Shown: in pieces, positions 11,446 through 23,019 of the stretch | Numbering within the stretch: position 1 is the first letter of the stretch | Layout: every line of letters starts with the position of its first letter | NCBI RefSeq assembly: GCF_003999975.1 | Contig: NZ_RJAC01000014.1 | Location: 186,001 to 250,000, forward strand | Direction of reading: 5' to 3' | Source of the DNA: Actinoplanes solisilvae | GTDB taxonomy: Bacteria > Actinomycetota > Actinomycetes > Mycobacteriales > Micromonosporaceae | DNA length: 64,000 nucleotides | Position numbers and translations under genes: made by a program | The notes under the pieces: model-generated | The model's input: the letters and a program-made list of their open reading frames with translations, nothing else | Told to the model about the DNA's origin: nothing | The model's database searches: none

Positions 11446-12615
11446 TCAGCCCGCGAAGATCACTTGCTGCGGTGCCGGACGGTCCGTGGTGGTGCCGTCG
11501 CCCAGTTGCGCGCTCGCGTTGTTCCCCCAGCACCACAGAGCGTTGCCGGTGCGGTAGGCGCAGACGTGGTACGCCACGGCGGAGTCGGCCGTCCAGTCCA
11601 CCGCGTCACCGATCCGCACCGGAGCGTACCGGTGGGTTGTCGTGCCGTCGGCCAGTTGACCGGCCCGGTTGTTGCCCCAGCACCACAGGCTGCCGTCGGT
11701 GCGGTTGGCGCACGCCGTGTCGAAGCCGGCGTTGACGCTCGTCCAGGTGGACAGGCTGCCGACCTGGACCGGGGAGGCCTGGTACGAACCGCTGACGCCC
11801 AGTTGCCCGTACCCGTTCTCACCCCAGCACCACAGGGTGCCGCCGGTAGGGACCCCGCAGGTGAAGGTGTGCCCGGCCGTCACGCCGGTCCACGTCGCCG
11901 TGCCGACCTGCCCCGGGGTGGTCCGATAGCTGAGGATGCCCAGACCGAGCTGCCCGGCCGAGCTGTCGCCCCAGCACCACAGGGTGCCGCTGGTGCGGGT
12001 GGCGCAGGTGTGAGCCGCGCCGGTGGTGACACTCGCCCAGTCGCCGGCCGCACCGACCCGCAGCGGGCTGCTGGCTGAGTAGACGACGGCGCCGTCGCCG
12101 AGCTGTCCGTGCCGGTTGAGCCCCCAGCACCACAGCGTTCCGTCCGTACGGACCGCGCAGGTGTGGCTGTCACCCGCGCTGACCTGGGCCCACGTCGTCG
12201 CGTCGCCGACCTGCGTCGGCACGCCACGCCGAGCCGTGCTGCCGTCGCCGAGCTGACCCCGCGTGTTGCTGCCCCAGCACCACAACGTCCCGTTGGTCCG
12301 TACCGCGCAGGTGTGGCTCGTGCCGGCGTCGATGGTCGCCCATCCGGCCTCGCTTCCGACCCGGGCCGGCGTACTGCGGCTCGCGGTGGTGCCGTCACCG
12401 AGCTGGCCACTGGAGTTGCCGCCCCAGCACCAGAGAGTTGCGTCGGTACGGATGGCACAGGAGTACGCGTAGCCGGTGGCGACGCTCGACGTCGCGGAAG
12501 CGGCGCGCGCGCCGGCCGAAGCCACCGTGCCGCCCGTGAAGACCGACGCCAGGGCGATCAGCAGCGCGACGACGGCGGCTCTTCCGGCCAGACGTCGTCC
12601 TCGATACCCGTTCAA
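11446..12615 (-). CDS. Secreted RCC1-repeat beta-propeller protein
   Basis: 389 residues from a TTG start at 12615, which has AAGGAG seven bases upstream. The frame stays open further upstream, but that part is antisense-like sequence over the esterase gene. A signal peptide (NGYRGRRLAGRAAVVALLIALASVF... ending near ASAGA) is followed by about seven repeats of ~50 residues with HTCAVRTDGTLWCWGxN and GQLGDGTTTxRxxP signatures. This is the RCC1/BLIP-II fold, a seven-bladed propeller used for protein binding. Every blade carries the Cys-x-WCW pattern, so disulphides per blade are likely. It lies 44 bases after the esterase gene and is probably in the same CebR-box operon. Role unknown: scaffold, inhibitor or glycan binding. 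Confidence 0.85.
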   Translation of the reverse strand: MNGYRGRRLAGRAAVVALLIALASVFTGGTVASAGARAASATSSVATGYAYSCAIRTDATLWCWGGNSSGQLGDGTTASRSTPARVGSEAGWATIDAGTSHTCAVRTNGTLWCWGSNTRGQLGDGSTARRGVPTQVGDATTWAQVSAGDSHTCAVRTDGTLWCWGLNRHGQLGDGAVVYSASSPLRVGAAGDWASVTTGAAHTCATRTSGTLWCWGDSSAGQLGLGILSYRTTPGQVGTATWTGVTAGHTFTCGVPTGGTLWCWGENGYGQLGVSGSYQASPVQVGSLSTWTSVNAGFDTACANRTDGSLWCWGNNRAGQLADGTTTHRYAPVRIGDAVDWTADSAVAYHVCAYRTGNALWCWGNNASAQLGDGTTTDRPAPQQVIFAG

Positions 12616-12659
12616 GCAGCCACTCCTTCGTGAGCGGAGGCGGATGACTGGAGGTCGCG

Positions 12660-13988
12660 TCACGCGGCGGCGCATGCGACACCGTTCAGGGCGAACGCGG
12701 CCGGCGGCGCGGCGTCGCCGCCGTGCTGGGCCTGGAATCCGATGCCGACCGACGCTCCCGGGGCGATGACGCCGTTGTACGACATGTTTCGCGCCGTGAC
12801 CTGACCGGAGGCCGGAGAATAGGTGGCGTTCCAGCCGGAGACGATGGACTGTCCAGAGACGAGCCTGAACTCGAGCGACCAGCCGTTGACCGTGGTGGCA
12901 CCGGTGTTGGTGACGGTGAGGTTGGCGGTCAGTCCGTTGTTCCAGGCGTTGACCGCGCTGGACACCCGGCACGGCGAGGCGGACGGGCTGCTGGGCGGCG
13001 GACTGCTCGACGGCGGGTTGCTCGGCGGCGGGCTCGTCGAGTTGTCGGCGGGGGCGGTGGCCGGTCCGAACTGGGTGAGGAAGCGCCAGACCTCGGCCGT
13101 GGTCCAGGTGCGAGAGGTGTCGTTGCTGCCGCCGTCGACCGGCTCCGGGGTGTGGTCGCCGTCGAAAGCGGCCCACTGGACCGGGTATCCGGCCCGGCAT
13201 CCCGAGTACGCCGTGGTGATGTGCCGCAGACTGCCGTTGGACGGCTCGGGCGGGCTCTGGGCGGTGCACCCGTTGACCCGGACGAAGGTGTCCCGGATCT
13301 GGCGTCCGAGGCTGACGCCCAGCACGCTGTCGCGGGTGCCGTGGATGCCGAAGTAGGCGACCGGCTGGTCACCGCCGGCGCAGCCGCTCAACTGCGCGCC
13401 CGAATAGGCGACGACCGCTCGGAAGACCGTGGGCCGGGCACAGGCGAGCGCGTAACTCATCGAGCCGCCGTAGCTCCAGCCCAGGGCGAAACGCTGGGTG
13501 GTGTCGACACAGAGGTCGTTCTCCACCACCCGCAGGATGTCGTCGACCAGGGCCACGTCACGGCCGCCGGTGTTCGCCCAGCCGGCGTCGAGACCTTGCG
13601 GAGCGATGAAGATCGCGCCGTTGTTCGACGCCCGCTGCTGGCCGTAGAAGGCCCAGGCCGAGCCGGCGCTTCCCCCACCGTCGGCGACGTTCTGCGCCGA
13701 GCCGTTGAGCCAGTGCAGCCCGACGAAGAGGCGGTACTTCAGGTTCGGCTGGTAATCGGCCGGGAGCCGCAGGATGTAGGTCCGGGACCGGCCACCGCTC
13801 TGGATCGTGTAGGTGCCGTTGCGCAGGGTCGGGGTCTTGCCGCATCCGCTGGTCGCGGCCTGAGCCGAGAAGCCGCCGGCCGAGACCTCGGCGGCCGAGG
13901 CCGTCACCCCCGCGGTGGTCGCTGTGACGGCGACCGCGAGCATCAGTCCGGCAATGGAGATCACGGCCCATCCTTTTTTCGCCATCAC
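12660..13988 (-). CDS. Secreted PHB depolymerase/feruloyl esterase-like protein with CBM2
   Basis: 442 residues: signal peptide (to about residue 32), an alpha/beta-hydrolase esterase domain of the CE1/LpqC/PHB-depolymerase group (about 45-320), a Pro-Ser linker (SPPPSNPPSSSPPPSS), and a C-terminal CBM2 cellulose-binding module. The nucleophile elbow is GWSYGGS near residue 170; later GIHGTRD and GDHTPEP supply the likely Asp and His. Attached CBM2 indicates plant cell wall as target, so acetyl xylan or feruloyl esterase is more likely than storage-polyester hydrolysis. A CebR-like box lies 77 bases upstream, and a secreted RCC1 protein follows in the same unit. Confidence 0.85.
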   Translation of the reverse strand: MMAKKGWAVISIAGLMLAVAVTATTAGVTASAAEVSAGGFSAQAATSGCGKTPTLRNGTYTIQSGGRSRTYILRLPADYQPNLKYRLFVGLHWLNGSAQNVADGGGSAGSAWAFYGQQRASNNGAIFIAPQGLDAGWANTGGRDVALVDDILRVVENDLCVDTTQRFALGWSYGGSMSYALACARPTVFRAVVAYSGAQLSGCAGGDQPVAYFGIHGTRDSVLGVSLGRQIRDTFVRVNGCTAQSPPEPSNGSLRHITTAYSGCRAGYPVQWAAFDGDHTPEPVDGGSNDTSRTWTTAEVWRFLTQFGPATAPADNSTSPPPSNPPSSSPPPSSPSASPCRVSSAVNAWNNGLTANLTVTNTGATTVNGWSLEFRLVSGQSIVSGWNATYSPASGQVTARNMSYNGVIAPGASVGIGFQAQHGGDAAPPAAFALNGVACAAA

Positions 13989-14064
13989 GTGACTCCTGAC
14001 TTGGTCGGCGCAGCACTCTCCGGCTCATCACCGGAGAGCGTTGCCAGATATTGCAGGCAGATTA

Positions 14065-14078
14065 CGGGAGCGCTCCCA
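14065..14078. promoter_or_regulatory. CebR-like operator
   Basis: CGGGAGCGCTCCCA matches the CebR 14-mer TGGGAGCGCTCCCA in 13 of 14 positions. CebR is the LacI-family cello-oligosaccharide-responsive repressor of actinobacterial cellulase genes. It lies before the esterase-CBM2 gene. Confidence 0.85.
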
Positions 14079-14464
14079 TGCATTCAAGAACTTCACTGGA
14101 TTGAGCCGTTCTCCGCGGCCAAGACCAATCCGTAACGAATTTTCAGTGCCGATTCCGCCGGCATTTATCCGCGATGGGCGAGAGTTGGGTGCGCCCGCCG
14201 CGCAGCCCCACGAACTCGTCGCCGCCGAGCCGGGTCGGACGCCCATCGGCACCGCGAGCGCAGCACATCCGGCGGGCGGGTCGCGTCACGAGATTCGTCT
14301 CGGAAGTTTCGAGTCTTCCGCCCGGCCGACTCTCCACGCACCGGCCCCATGTGCGCGCTCCCAGCCGAACATACGCCTGCATGATCTACAAAGCACCAGC
14401 TAGATGGCGGGCTGGAAGTTCACTGGCCGCCCCTCGCAACGGCGGCAACTTCCGGCAGACTTCC

Positions 14465-14480
14465 GGAAACTGTTGTTTCC
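14465..14480. promoter_or_regulatory. GGAAAC-TGTT-GTTTCC palindrome before GH10
   Basis: Perfect 6-bp arms around 4 bases, 138 bases before the xylanase start, preceded by two ACTTCCGG copies (14448-14465). It resembles a LacI-family operator; no known regulator matches with certainty. Confidence 0.45.
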
Positions 14481-14515
14481 ACGGTGTTACCCGTGTCAGC
14501 ATGACCCAACATTGA

Positions 14516-16087
<1,572 letters not shown>

Positions 16088-16102
16088 CACCCTCGCGGCG
16101 CG

Positions 16103-16135
16103 GCGGTGCGGTGACGTCCCCGGTCCCCGCACCGC
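16103..16135 (+). terminator. 9-bp hairpin after GH10
   Basis: GCGGTGCGG (16103-16111) pairs with 16127-16135, loop 15 nt, no T-run. It begins 15 bases after the xylanase stop. Confidence 0.55.
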
Positions 16136-17533
<1,398 letters not shown>

Positions 17534-17540
17534 TCCTCCT

Positions 17541-17566
17541 GGCGCGGCGGCGAGAGCCGCCGCGCC
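17541..17566 (+). terminator. 11-bp perfect hairpin with GAGA tetraloop
   Basis: GGCGCGGCGGC-GAGA-GCCGCCGCGCC: a GNRA loop on a perfect GC stem, 7 bases after the GH11 stop and 22 before the GH43 start. No T-run, so it may stabilise the GH11 message or give partial termination. Confidence 0.7.
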
Positions 17567-17587
17567 ATCCTCAGCGGAAGGTTCTCC

Positions 17588-19255
17588 ATGACAATTGCGA
17601 AGTCCGCTGACTCGACCGTCGGCGAGGACGGGACCGATCGACGGCTGGTCCGGAACCCGGTACTGCCGGGGTTCCACCCGGATCCGTCGATCCTGCGGGT
17701 CGGTTCCGACTACTACATCGCCACGTCGACGTTCGAGTGGTACCCCGGTGTGCGGGTGCACCACTCGACCGATCTCGTCAGCTGGCAACCGCGCGGCGGG
17801 GTGCTGACCGAGCGGCGGCTGCTCGACCTCGCCGGGACCGCGGACTCCTGCGGCATCTGGGCACCCAATCTGACGTACGCCCACGGGCTGTTCCATCTTC
17901 TCTACACAGACGTGTCGACCTTCGCCGGCGGCTACTGGGACCCGCAGAATTACCTGGTCACGGCGCCGAGCATCGACGGACCGTGGTCGGACCCGGTGGT
18001 GCTGCACGGCCGCGGGTTCGACGCGTCGCTGTTCCACGACGAGGACGGCGTCACCTGGATGCTGTCGATGCGGGCCGACTGGCGACCCGGCCGCAACCGC
18101 TTCGCGGGCATCGAGATCCAGCAGTACGACCACCGGGAGCGCCGCCTGACCGGCCCGGTGCACCTGATCTTCGAGGGCACCGACGCCGGGCTGACCGAGG
18201 CGCCCAACGTCTATCGCAAGGACGGTTGGTACTACCTGGTCACCGCGGAAGGTGGCACGAGCTGGGAACACCAGGTCACGGTCGCACGGTCCCGCAGCCT
18301 GCTCGGCGACTACGAGGTCAGTCCCGGCGGCCCGCTGCTGACCTCGGCCGGGCGCCCCGAGCTGGCCCTGCAGAAGGCCGGCCACGGCAGCCTCGTGCAG
18401 ACCCCAGCCGGCGAGTGGTACCTGGCGCACCTGGTGGCCCGACCCTACACCCCGTCCGGCCGGTGCGTGCTGGGGCGCGAGACAGCGCTGCAGGAGGTCG
18501 CCTGGCCGCCCGGCGAATGGCCCCACATCCGCGACGGCGTGCCGGCCGAACATTTCCCGGCCCCCGCCGGTGCCCCGCACGAGCCCGGCCCACGGTCGTC
18601 CGAGCAGTTCGAGGTCGACCACTTCGACGGCCCGGAGCTCGGCGCCAACTGGTCCACGCTGCGCCGCCCGTCCACCCCGGACTGGGCCGACCTGTCCGCC
18701 CACCCCTCGCACCTGCGGATCCGCGGCGGCCAGTCGCCGATGGGTCTGCACCGGCCGAGCCTGGTGGCCCGCCGGGTCACGGCCCGGCACTGCACCTTCG
18801 AGGCGACGTGCGAGTTCGAACCGCGCAACTCGCGGCAGCTCGCGGGAGTCACCGCCTACTACAACTCCCGCAACTGGTACTACCTGCACGTGACGGCCGA
18901 CGACGAGGGTGCGGCGGTTCTCGACGTGCTGTGCTGCGACAGCGGGCGCGTCATGGTGCCACCCGGTCTGCGGGTGCCCCTCGGCGACGTCCGGCGCGTG
19001 GGTCTGCGTACCCGGCTGGACGGCCCGGCGCTGACCTTCGGCTACAGCACCGGCCCCGACGAGGAACCGTTCTGGCACGACATCGGCCGGGTCTTCGACG
19101 CGACCACCCTGTCGGACGAGTACGCCGCCACGATCGTCCCCGGTGAACCGGAGGCGTGGGGCTTCACCGGCGCCTTCCTCGGGCTCTGGGTGCAGGACCT
19201 GGGTGGCGAAGGCGGCTACGCCGACTTCGACCGGGCGCTCTACCGTGCGGACTGA
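17588..19255 (+). CDS. Intracellular beta-xylosidase/arabinofuranosidase, GH43
   Basis: 555 residues without signal peptide. The N-terminal five-bladed propeller begins NPVLPGFHPDPSILR with the general-base Asp; IWAPNLTY, the modulating Asp in GRGFDASLFHDEDG and the acid Glu in GLTEAPNVYRK follow. The C-terminal ~220 residues form the beta-sandwich typical of XynB-type GH43 enzymes (FDGPELGANWSTLRRP, NWYYLHVTADDEG). It would hydrolyse imported xylobiose or arabinoxylo-oligomers to monomers. GGAAGG lies before the ATG. Its last 16 bases overlap the end of the convergent intracellular GH10 gene. Confidence 0.92.
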   Translation: MTIAKSADSTVGEDGTDRRLVRNPVLPGFHPDPSILRVGSDYYIATSTFEWYPGVRVHHSTDLVSWQPRGGVLTERRLLDLAGTADSCGIWAPNLTYAHGLFHLLYTDVSTFAGGYWDPQNYLVTAPSIDGPWSDPVVLHGRGFDASLFHDEDGVTWMLSMRADWRPGRNRFAGIEIQQYDHRERRLTGPVHLIFEGTDAGLTEAPNVYRKDGWYYLVTAEGGTSWEHQVTVARSRSLLGDYEVSPGGPLLTSAGRPELALQKAGHGSLVQTPAGEWYLAHLVARPYTPSGRCVLGRETALQEVAWPPGEWPHIRDGVPAEHFPAPAGAPHEPGPRSSEQFEVDHFDGPELGANWSTLRRPSTPDWADLSAHPSHLRIRGGQSPMGLHRPSLVARRVTARHCTFEATCEFEPRNSRQLAGVTAYYNSRNWYYLHVTADDEGAAVLDVLCCDSGRVMVPPGLRVPLGDVRRVGLRTRLDGPALTFGYSTGPDEEPFWHDIGRVFDATTLSDEYAATIVPGEPEAWGFTGAFLGLWVQDLGGEGGYADFDRALYRAD

Positions 19256-20544
19256 GTCACGGTGATCTCCGCCTCGGGCGCATCGAGGACGAACGGCGCG
19301 GTGTGGCCGGCCCACCGCAACTCGTAGTCGCCGAGGAAGCCACGGACCTCGACGCGCCCGGCGCCATCCGTCCGCAGCCTCGTCGGCGGCAGCCACCACT
19401 CGCCCTTGACCAGATCTCGCAAGGCTTCGTACGCGGGCTTGGGTGTGCCGTCGGTGCGCACAAGCCCGCAGGGAGCGCCGAGCCATGCGCCGTCGTCCGT
19501 CAGTCCCCAGTAGGTGACCGCCTCGACCGCGGGGTGCGCGAGCAGTGTCCGGTAGTGCCGGACGATCTCGTCGGCCTGCCGCTGCTCACCATCGGGCGTG
19601 GTCGGCCAGGACGGGAGCTGGTAGTCGTTGAGGTCCTCGATGTGCGGTGGCATCAGGTCGCCGGAGACCAGCGTGGTCTCGGACATATGGATGGGGAGAC
19701 CGAAACGCGCGAACCGCTCGAGGACTGCCAGCGTCCTCTCCTCGCCCCAGTAGCCCTGGTGCATGTGGCTCTGCAGACCGAGCGCGTCGACCTCGATCCC
19801 GGCCTCGAGAACAGCCTCGATCAGAGACTCGTACGCCTCGGACATGTCGAAATCGTTGAGCAGCAGTGTCGCGCGCGGGTCGGTCGCGCGCGCCTCCTCG
19901 AAGGCGAGGCGGACCATCGCGACCCGGCCCCGCTCGCCGGCCAGCCGGGTGATCGCGTTGCGGTGCGGCTCGTTGCTGAACACCGGCATGATCACGGCTT
20001 CGTTGATGGCGTCCCAGGCCCCGATCACGTCGGCGAAGCCGGCCACCTCGCGCCGGATGCGCGCGCGGACCGCCGCCTCGACCTCGCCGGCCGGCAGGTC
20101 CCGCAGCCAGTCGGGCGTCAGCGTGTGCCAGACCAGCGGGTGCCCCTTCACGCGGGAGCCGTGATCGGTGAACCACTGAGCGGCGCGGTGCAGCCGCGCC
20201 GTGTCGGGCCGGCCGCGCCGCGGTTCGAAGCCGGCCCAGTAGAACGGCAGCGTCGCCGTGTTGAAAACGTCGAACCACAGATCGGCGAGCCGTGCGGCCG
20301 CCTCGGTCTCGCCGTTCGCTTGCGGGACGGTCTCGCCGTTCGCTTGCGGGACGGTCTCGCCGTTCGCTTGCGGGACGGTCTCGCCGTTCGCCAAGGCGAC
20401 GAAGTCGAAGCCGATATTGCCGAACGAGAAGGCGTGGGCGCGTTGCTCGACGACGACGTCGTGGTCGGCCAGCGGCCGGCCGTGCGGGTCGAGCAGGCGG
20501 ACCACGGCATCGCCGAACCGGTGACCAAGCTGGGCCTTCGTCAT
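19240..20544 (-). CDS. Intracellular GH10 endo-xylanase with internal repeat insertion
   Basis: 434 residues from ATG 20544, which has CGGGAGG six bases upstream; an upstream TTG at 20571 lacks a site. No signal peptide. The GH10 barrel shows KGHPLVWHTLTPDWL, WDAINEAV (acid/base Glu) and HMSETTL (nucleophile Glu). A short beta-rich tail (~45 residues) follows. Near residue 52, the octapeptide ANGETVPQ occurs three times in tandem plus a partial copy, encoded by 24-bp repeats, just before the first strand-helix units of the barrel. It diverges from the sugar transporter and probably trims imported xylo-oligomers. Confidence 0.9.
   Translation of the reverse strand: MTKAQLGHRFGDAVVRLLDPHGRPLADHDVVVEQRAHAFSFGNIGFDFVALANGETVPQANGETVPQANGETVPQANGETEAAARLADLWFDVFNTATLPFYWAGFEPRRGRPDTARLHRAAQWFTDHGSRVKGHPLVWHTLTPDWLRDLPAGEVEAAVRARIRREVAGFADVIGAWDAINEAVIMPVFSNEPHRNAITRLAGERGRVAMVRLAFEEARATDPRATLLLNDFDMSEAYESLIEAVLEAGIEVDALGLQSHMHQGYWGEERTLAVLERFARFGLPIHMSETTLVSGDLMPPHIEDLNDYQLPSWPTTPDGEQRQADEIVRHYRTLLAHPAVEAVTYWGLTDDGAWLGAPCGLVRTDGTPKPAYEALRDLVKGEWWLPPTRLRTDGAGRVEVRGFLGDYELRWAGHTAPFVLDAPEAEITVTQSAR
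20305..20391 (-). repeat. 24-bp tandem repeat, 3.6 copies, inside GH10
   Basis: Identical units at 20305, 20329 and 20353, then 15 bases of a fourth. Perfect identity suggests recent slippage; the frame of the xylanase is kept. Confidence 0.92.
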
Positions 20545-20582
20545 TGCGAGCCTCCCGGCACCGAGCTGCAACTTCCGATCGC

Positions 20583-20597
20583 TTGCGAACGTTTCAG
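20583..20597. promoter_or_regulatory. LacI-like half-palindrome before intracellular GH10
   Basis: TTGCGAACGTTTCAG is centred on AACGTT, as LacI/CcpA-type operators often are, and lies 39 bases upstream of the GH10 start. Weak match; regulator unknown. Confidence 0.35.
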
Positions 20598-20666
20598 TCG
20601 ACCCACGAACGACCTCGATCGCGGTGGAGGCCGCCGAACTCTTTCCACCTCATGGTGATGAATATC

Positions 20667-20696
20667 TTGACATGCACATTGGTCACTTCATAGCTT
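20667..20696 (+). promoter_or_regulatory. Promoter of the sugar ABC operon
   Basis: TTGACA (20667-20672), 18-bp spacer, TAGCTT (20691-20696). The expected transcript start is close to 20703, so the palindrome at 20720-20732 would sit in the 5' leader. Confidence 0.6.
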
Positions 20697-20719
20697 GAGC
20701 GACACATTCCGGAAACACT

Positions 20720-20732
20720 CCGAAACTTTCGG
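20720..20732. promoter_or_regulatory. CCGAAACTTTCGG operator (xylan/xylobiose type)
   Basis: Perfect 13-bp palindrome. CGAAANTTTCG-like elements are known regulatory sites of actinobacterial xylanase and xylobiose-transport genes (BxlR/XlnR type). It lies between the promoter and the binding-protein start. Confidence 0.75.
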
Positions 20733-20750
20733 TTCCGAGAGGTGATCTTC

Positions 20751-22040
20751 GTGGCGCCTAAGAAACTTTTTGCTGTGGCTTCCGCACTGGTGCTGGGGGC
20801 GATGGGCCTGACCGCCTGCAGTGGTGGCGACGACGGTGGCTCCGACTCCGGGGGCAACGTCACGATGCAGTTCTGGCACAACTCCACGACCGGTCCCGGC
20901 AAGGCGTTCTGGGACAAGACGGTGGCCGACTTCCAGACCGCCCACCCCAACGTCAAGATCAAAATTCAGTCGGTCCAGAACGAGGATCTCGACGGCAAGC
21001 TGCAGACCTCGCTGAACTCCGGGTCCGCGCCCGACATCTTCCTGCAGCGCGGCGGCGGCAAGATGGCCGCGATGGTCGAGGCGGGTCAGCTCAAGGACAT
21101 CACCGGCGACATCACCGCCGAGACGAAGGCGGCGATCGGTGACGCCGCTCTGGGCACCGGGCAGGTCGACGGCAAGTCGTACTCCGTACCGGTCTCGATC
21201 CTTCCCGGCGGTTTCTGGTACAGCAAGAACCTGTTCGAGAAGGCCGGCGTCACCGCACCGCCGACCACGATCGAGGAACTCAGCGCCGCGGTAACCAAGC
21301 TCAAGGCCAAGGGCACGCCGATCGCGCTCGGCGCCAAGGACGCCTGGCCGGCCGCTCACTGGTACTACTTCTTCGCCCTGCGCTCCTGCGACAAGGGCGC
21401 GCTCGACGCGGCGGCCAAGGACAAGGACTTCAGCAACCCGTGCTGGACGAAGGCCGGCGAGGACCTCAAGGCCTTCGCCGACACCAAGCCGTTCAACCAG
21501 GGCTTCCTGACCACCTCGGCGCAGCAGGGCGCGGGCAGCTCGGCCGGCCTGGTGGCCAACTACAAGGCCAGCATGGAGCTGATGGGCTCGTGGGACCCGG
21601 GCGTGATCGCCGGCCTGACGAAGGACACCAAGCCCCTCCCCGACCTGGGCTTCTTCCCATTCCCGGCGGTCCCCGGCGGCCAGGGCGACCCGGCCGCGAT
21701 CATGGGCGGCGCCGACGGCTTCTCCTGCTCGGCGAAGGCGCCCAAGGAATGCGCCGACTTCCTCAACTACATCGTCACCAAGCCCGTGCAGGAGGGCTAC
21801 TACAAGGCGTTCAACTCGCTGCCCATGAACAAGGAGGCGCAGGGAGCGGTCACCGAGGACTACCTCAAGGCCGTGCTCGACGCCTACAACAAGGCGCCGT
21901 ACGTCTCGCAGTGGCTCGACACCGTGTACGGCCAGAACGTGGGTAACGCGCTGAACGTCGGCGTGGTGAACCTGCTCGCCGGCAAGGGCGACGTCGCCGG
22001 GATCATCAAGTCCGTGAACGACGCGGCCAAGAAGGGCTGA
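20751..22040 (+). CDS. Xylo-oligosaccharide-type ABC transporter, lipoprotein binding protein
   Basis: 429 residues from GTG 20751 with GAGAGG eight bases upstream; an earlier GTG at 20742 overlaps the ribosome site. Lipoprotein signal LGAMGLTACSGG gives lipid attachment at the Cys. The mature part is a family-1 extracellular solute-binding protein (VTMQFWHNSTTGPGKAFW, GSAPDIFLQRGGGKMAAMVEAG, SMELMGSWDPG). It delivers sugar to the two permeases that follow. Surrounding xylanases and the CGAAACTTTCG operator argue for xylobiose or larger xylo-oligomers (BxlE-like). Substrate is inferred from context only. Confidence 0.88.
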   Translation: MAPKKLFAVASALVLGAMGLTACSGGDDGGSDSGGNVTMQFWHNSTTGPGKAFWDKTVADFQTAHPNVKIKIQSVQNEDLDGKLQTSLNSGSAPDIFLQRGGGKMAAMVEAGQLKDITGDITAETKAAIGDAALGTGQVDGKSYSVPVSILPGGFWYSKNLFEKAGVTAPPTTIEELSAAVTKLKAKGTPIALGAKDAWPAAHWYYFFALRSCDKGALDAAAKDKDFSNPCWTKAGEDLKAFADTKPFNQGFLTTSAQQGAGSSAGLVANYKASMELMGSWDPGVIAGLTKDTKPLPDLGFFPFPAVPGGQGDPAAIMGGADGFSCSAKAPKECADFLNYIVTKPVQEGYYKAFNSLPMNKEAQGAVTEDYLKAVLDAYNKAPYVSQWLDTVYGQNVGNALNVGVVNLLAGKGDVAGIIKSVNDAAKKG

Positions 22041-22044
22041 ACAA

Positions 22045-23016
22045 GTGGCACTCACGGAGGCAGCGCCCGACAACCGCGTGCGGGCGCTGCCTCCGGTCCG
22101 CCCACGCCGTCGCGGAATCGGCTGGGCCCAGCGGCTCGAGATCGTGGCGCTGTCCGGCCCGGCGATCCTGGTGTTCGTCGGCTTCGTGATCTTCCCGGTC
22201 CTGATGGCCGCCTACTACGGCTTCTACCGGTGGAAGGGCTACGGGGTGCCGACCGACTTCGTCGGCCTGGACAACTACGTCACGATCCTGAAGGACAGCC
22301 TTTTCCACGAGGCGCTGTGGCACAACGCGCAGATCGTCGTGCTGTCCATCGTCTTCCAGCTGCCGGTCGCGCTCGGGCTCGCCCTGCTGCTCAACCGGGG
22401 GATGCGGGCCCAGTCGCTCATCCGGGTGCTCATCTTCGTCCCGTTCGTGATCTCCGAGGTCATCACCGGTACGGCCTGGGCCCTGATGCTGCAGACCACC
22501 GGCGCGGTCAACGACGTGCTGCGCTCGATCGGGCTCGGATGGCTGGCCGAGGACTGGCTGGCCAACCCGAAGCTCGCCATCTGGTCGCTGATGCTCATCC
22601 TGACCTGGAAGTACGTCGGGTTCGCGGTGATCCTGTTCCTGGCCGGCCTGCAGAACATTCCCGAGGAGCTCTCCGAGGCCGCCGCGGTCGACGGGGCCTC
22701 GTACTGGCAGATCCAACGGCACATCACCCTGCCGTTGCTCGGACCGACACTACGGATCTGGGCCTTCCTGTCGATCATCGGTTCGCTGCAGCTGTTCGAC
22801 CTCGTCTACATCATCTGGGGCCAGTACGTCGCCTCGACCGCGGGCACCTCGACCATGACGACGTACATGGTCGTCGAGGGGAGGAACGCGGCCAACTACG
22901 GCTACGGAAACGCCGTGGCGGTCGTGCTCTTCCTCGTCTCATTGACCATCGCGCTCGTCTACCAGCGTTTCGTTCTGCGCCGGGACACCGAGGGCGCGCT
23001 CACCGAAGGAAAGTAG
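22045..23016 (+). CDS. Sugar ABC transporter permease (MalF/BxlF type)
   Basis: 323 residues, six predicted membrane helices. The EAA loop EAAAVDGASYWQIQRHITLP contacts the ATPase. It starts with GTG four bases after the binding-protein stop, so translation is coupled. No ATPase gene is in this operon; in actinomycetes a shared MsiK-type ATPase usually serves such transporters. Confidence 0.9.
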   Translation: MALTEAAPDNRVRALPPVRPRRRGIGWAQRLEIVALSGPAILVFVGFVIFPVLMAAYYGFYRWKGYGVPTDFVGLDNYVTILKDSLFHEALWHNAQIVVLSIVFQLPVALGLALLLNRGMRAQSLIRVLIFVPFVISEVITGTAWALMLQTTGAVNDVLRSIGLGWLAEDWLANPKLAIWSLMLILTWKYVGFAVILFLAGLQNIPEELSEAAAVDGASYWQIQRHITLPLLGPTLRIWAFLSIIGSLQLFDLVYIIWGQYVASTAGTSTMTTYMVVEGRNAANYGYGNAVAVVLFLVSLTIALVYQRFVLRRDTEGALTEGK

Positions 23017-23019
23017 ACC

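Noticed and set aside
12616-13269. 218-codon upstream extension of the RCC1 frame
   Set aside because: Overlaps the esterase gene out of frame; a TTG with AAGGAG followed by a signal peptide marks the true start.
20544-20571. Upstream TTG start for the intracellular GH10
   Set aside because: The ATG at 20544 has CGGGAGG at proper distance; the TTG has none.
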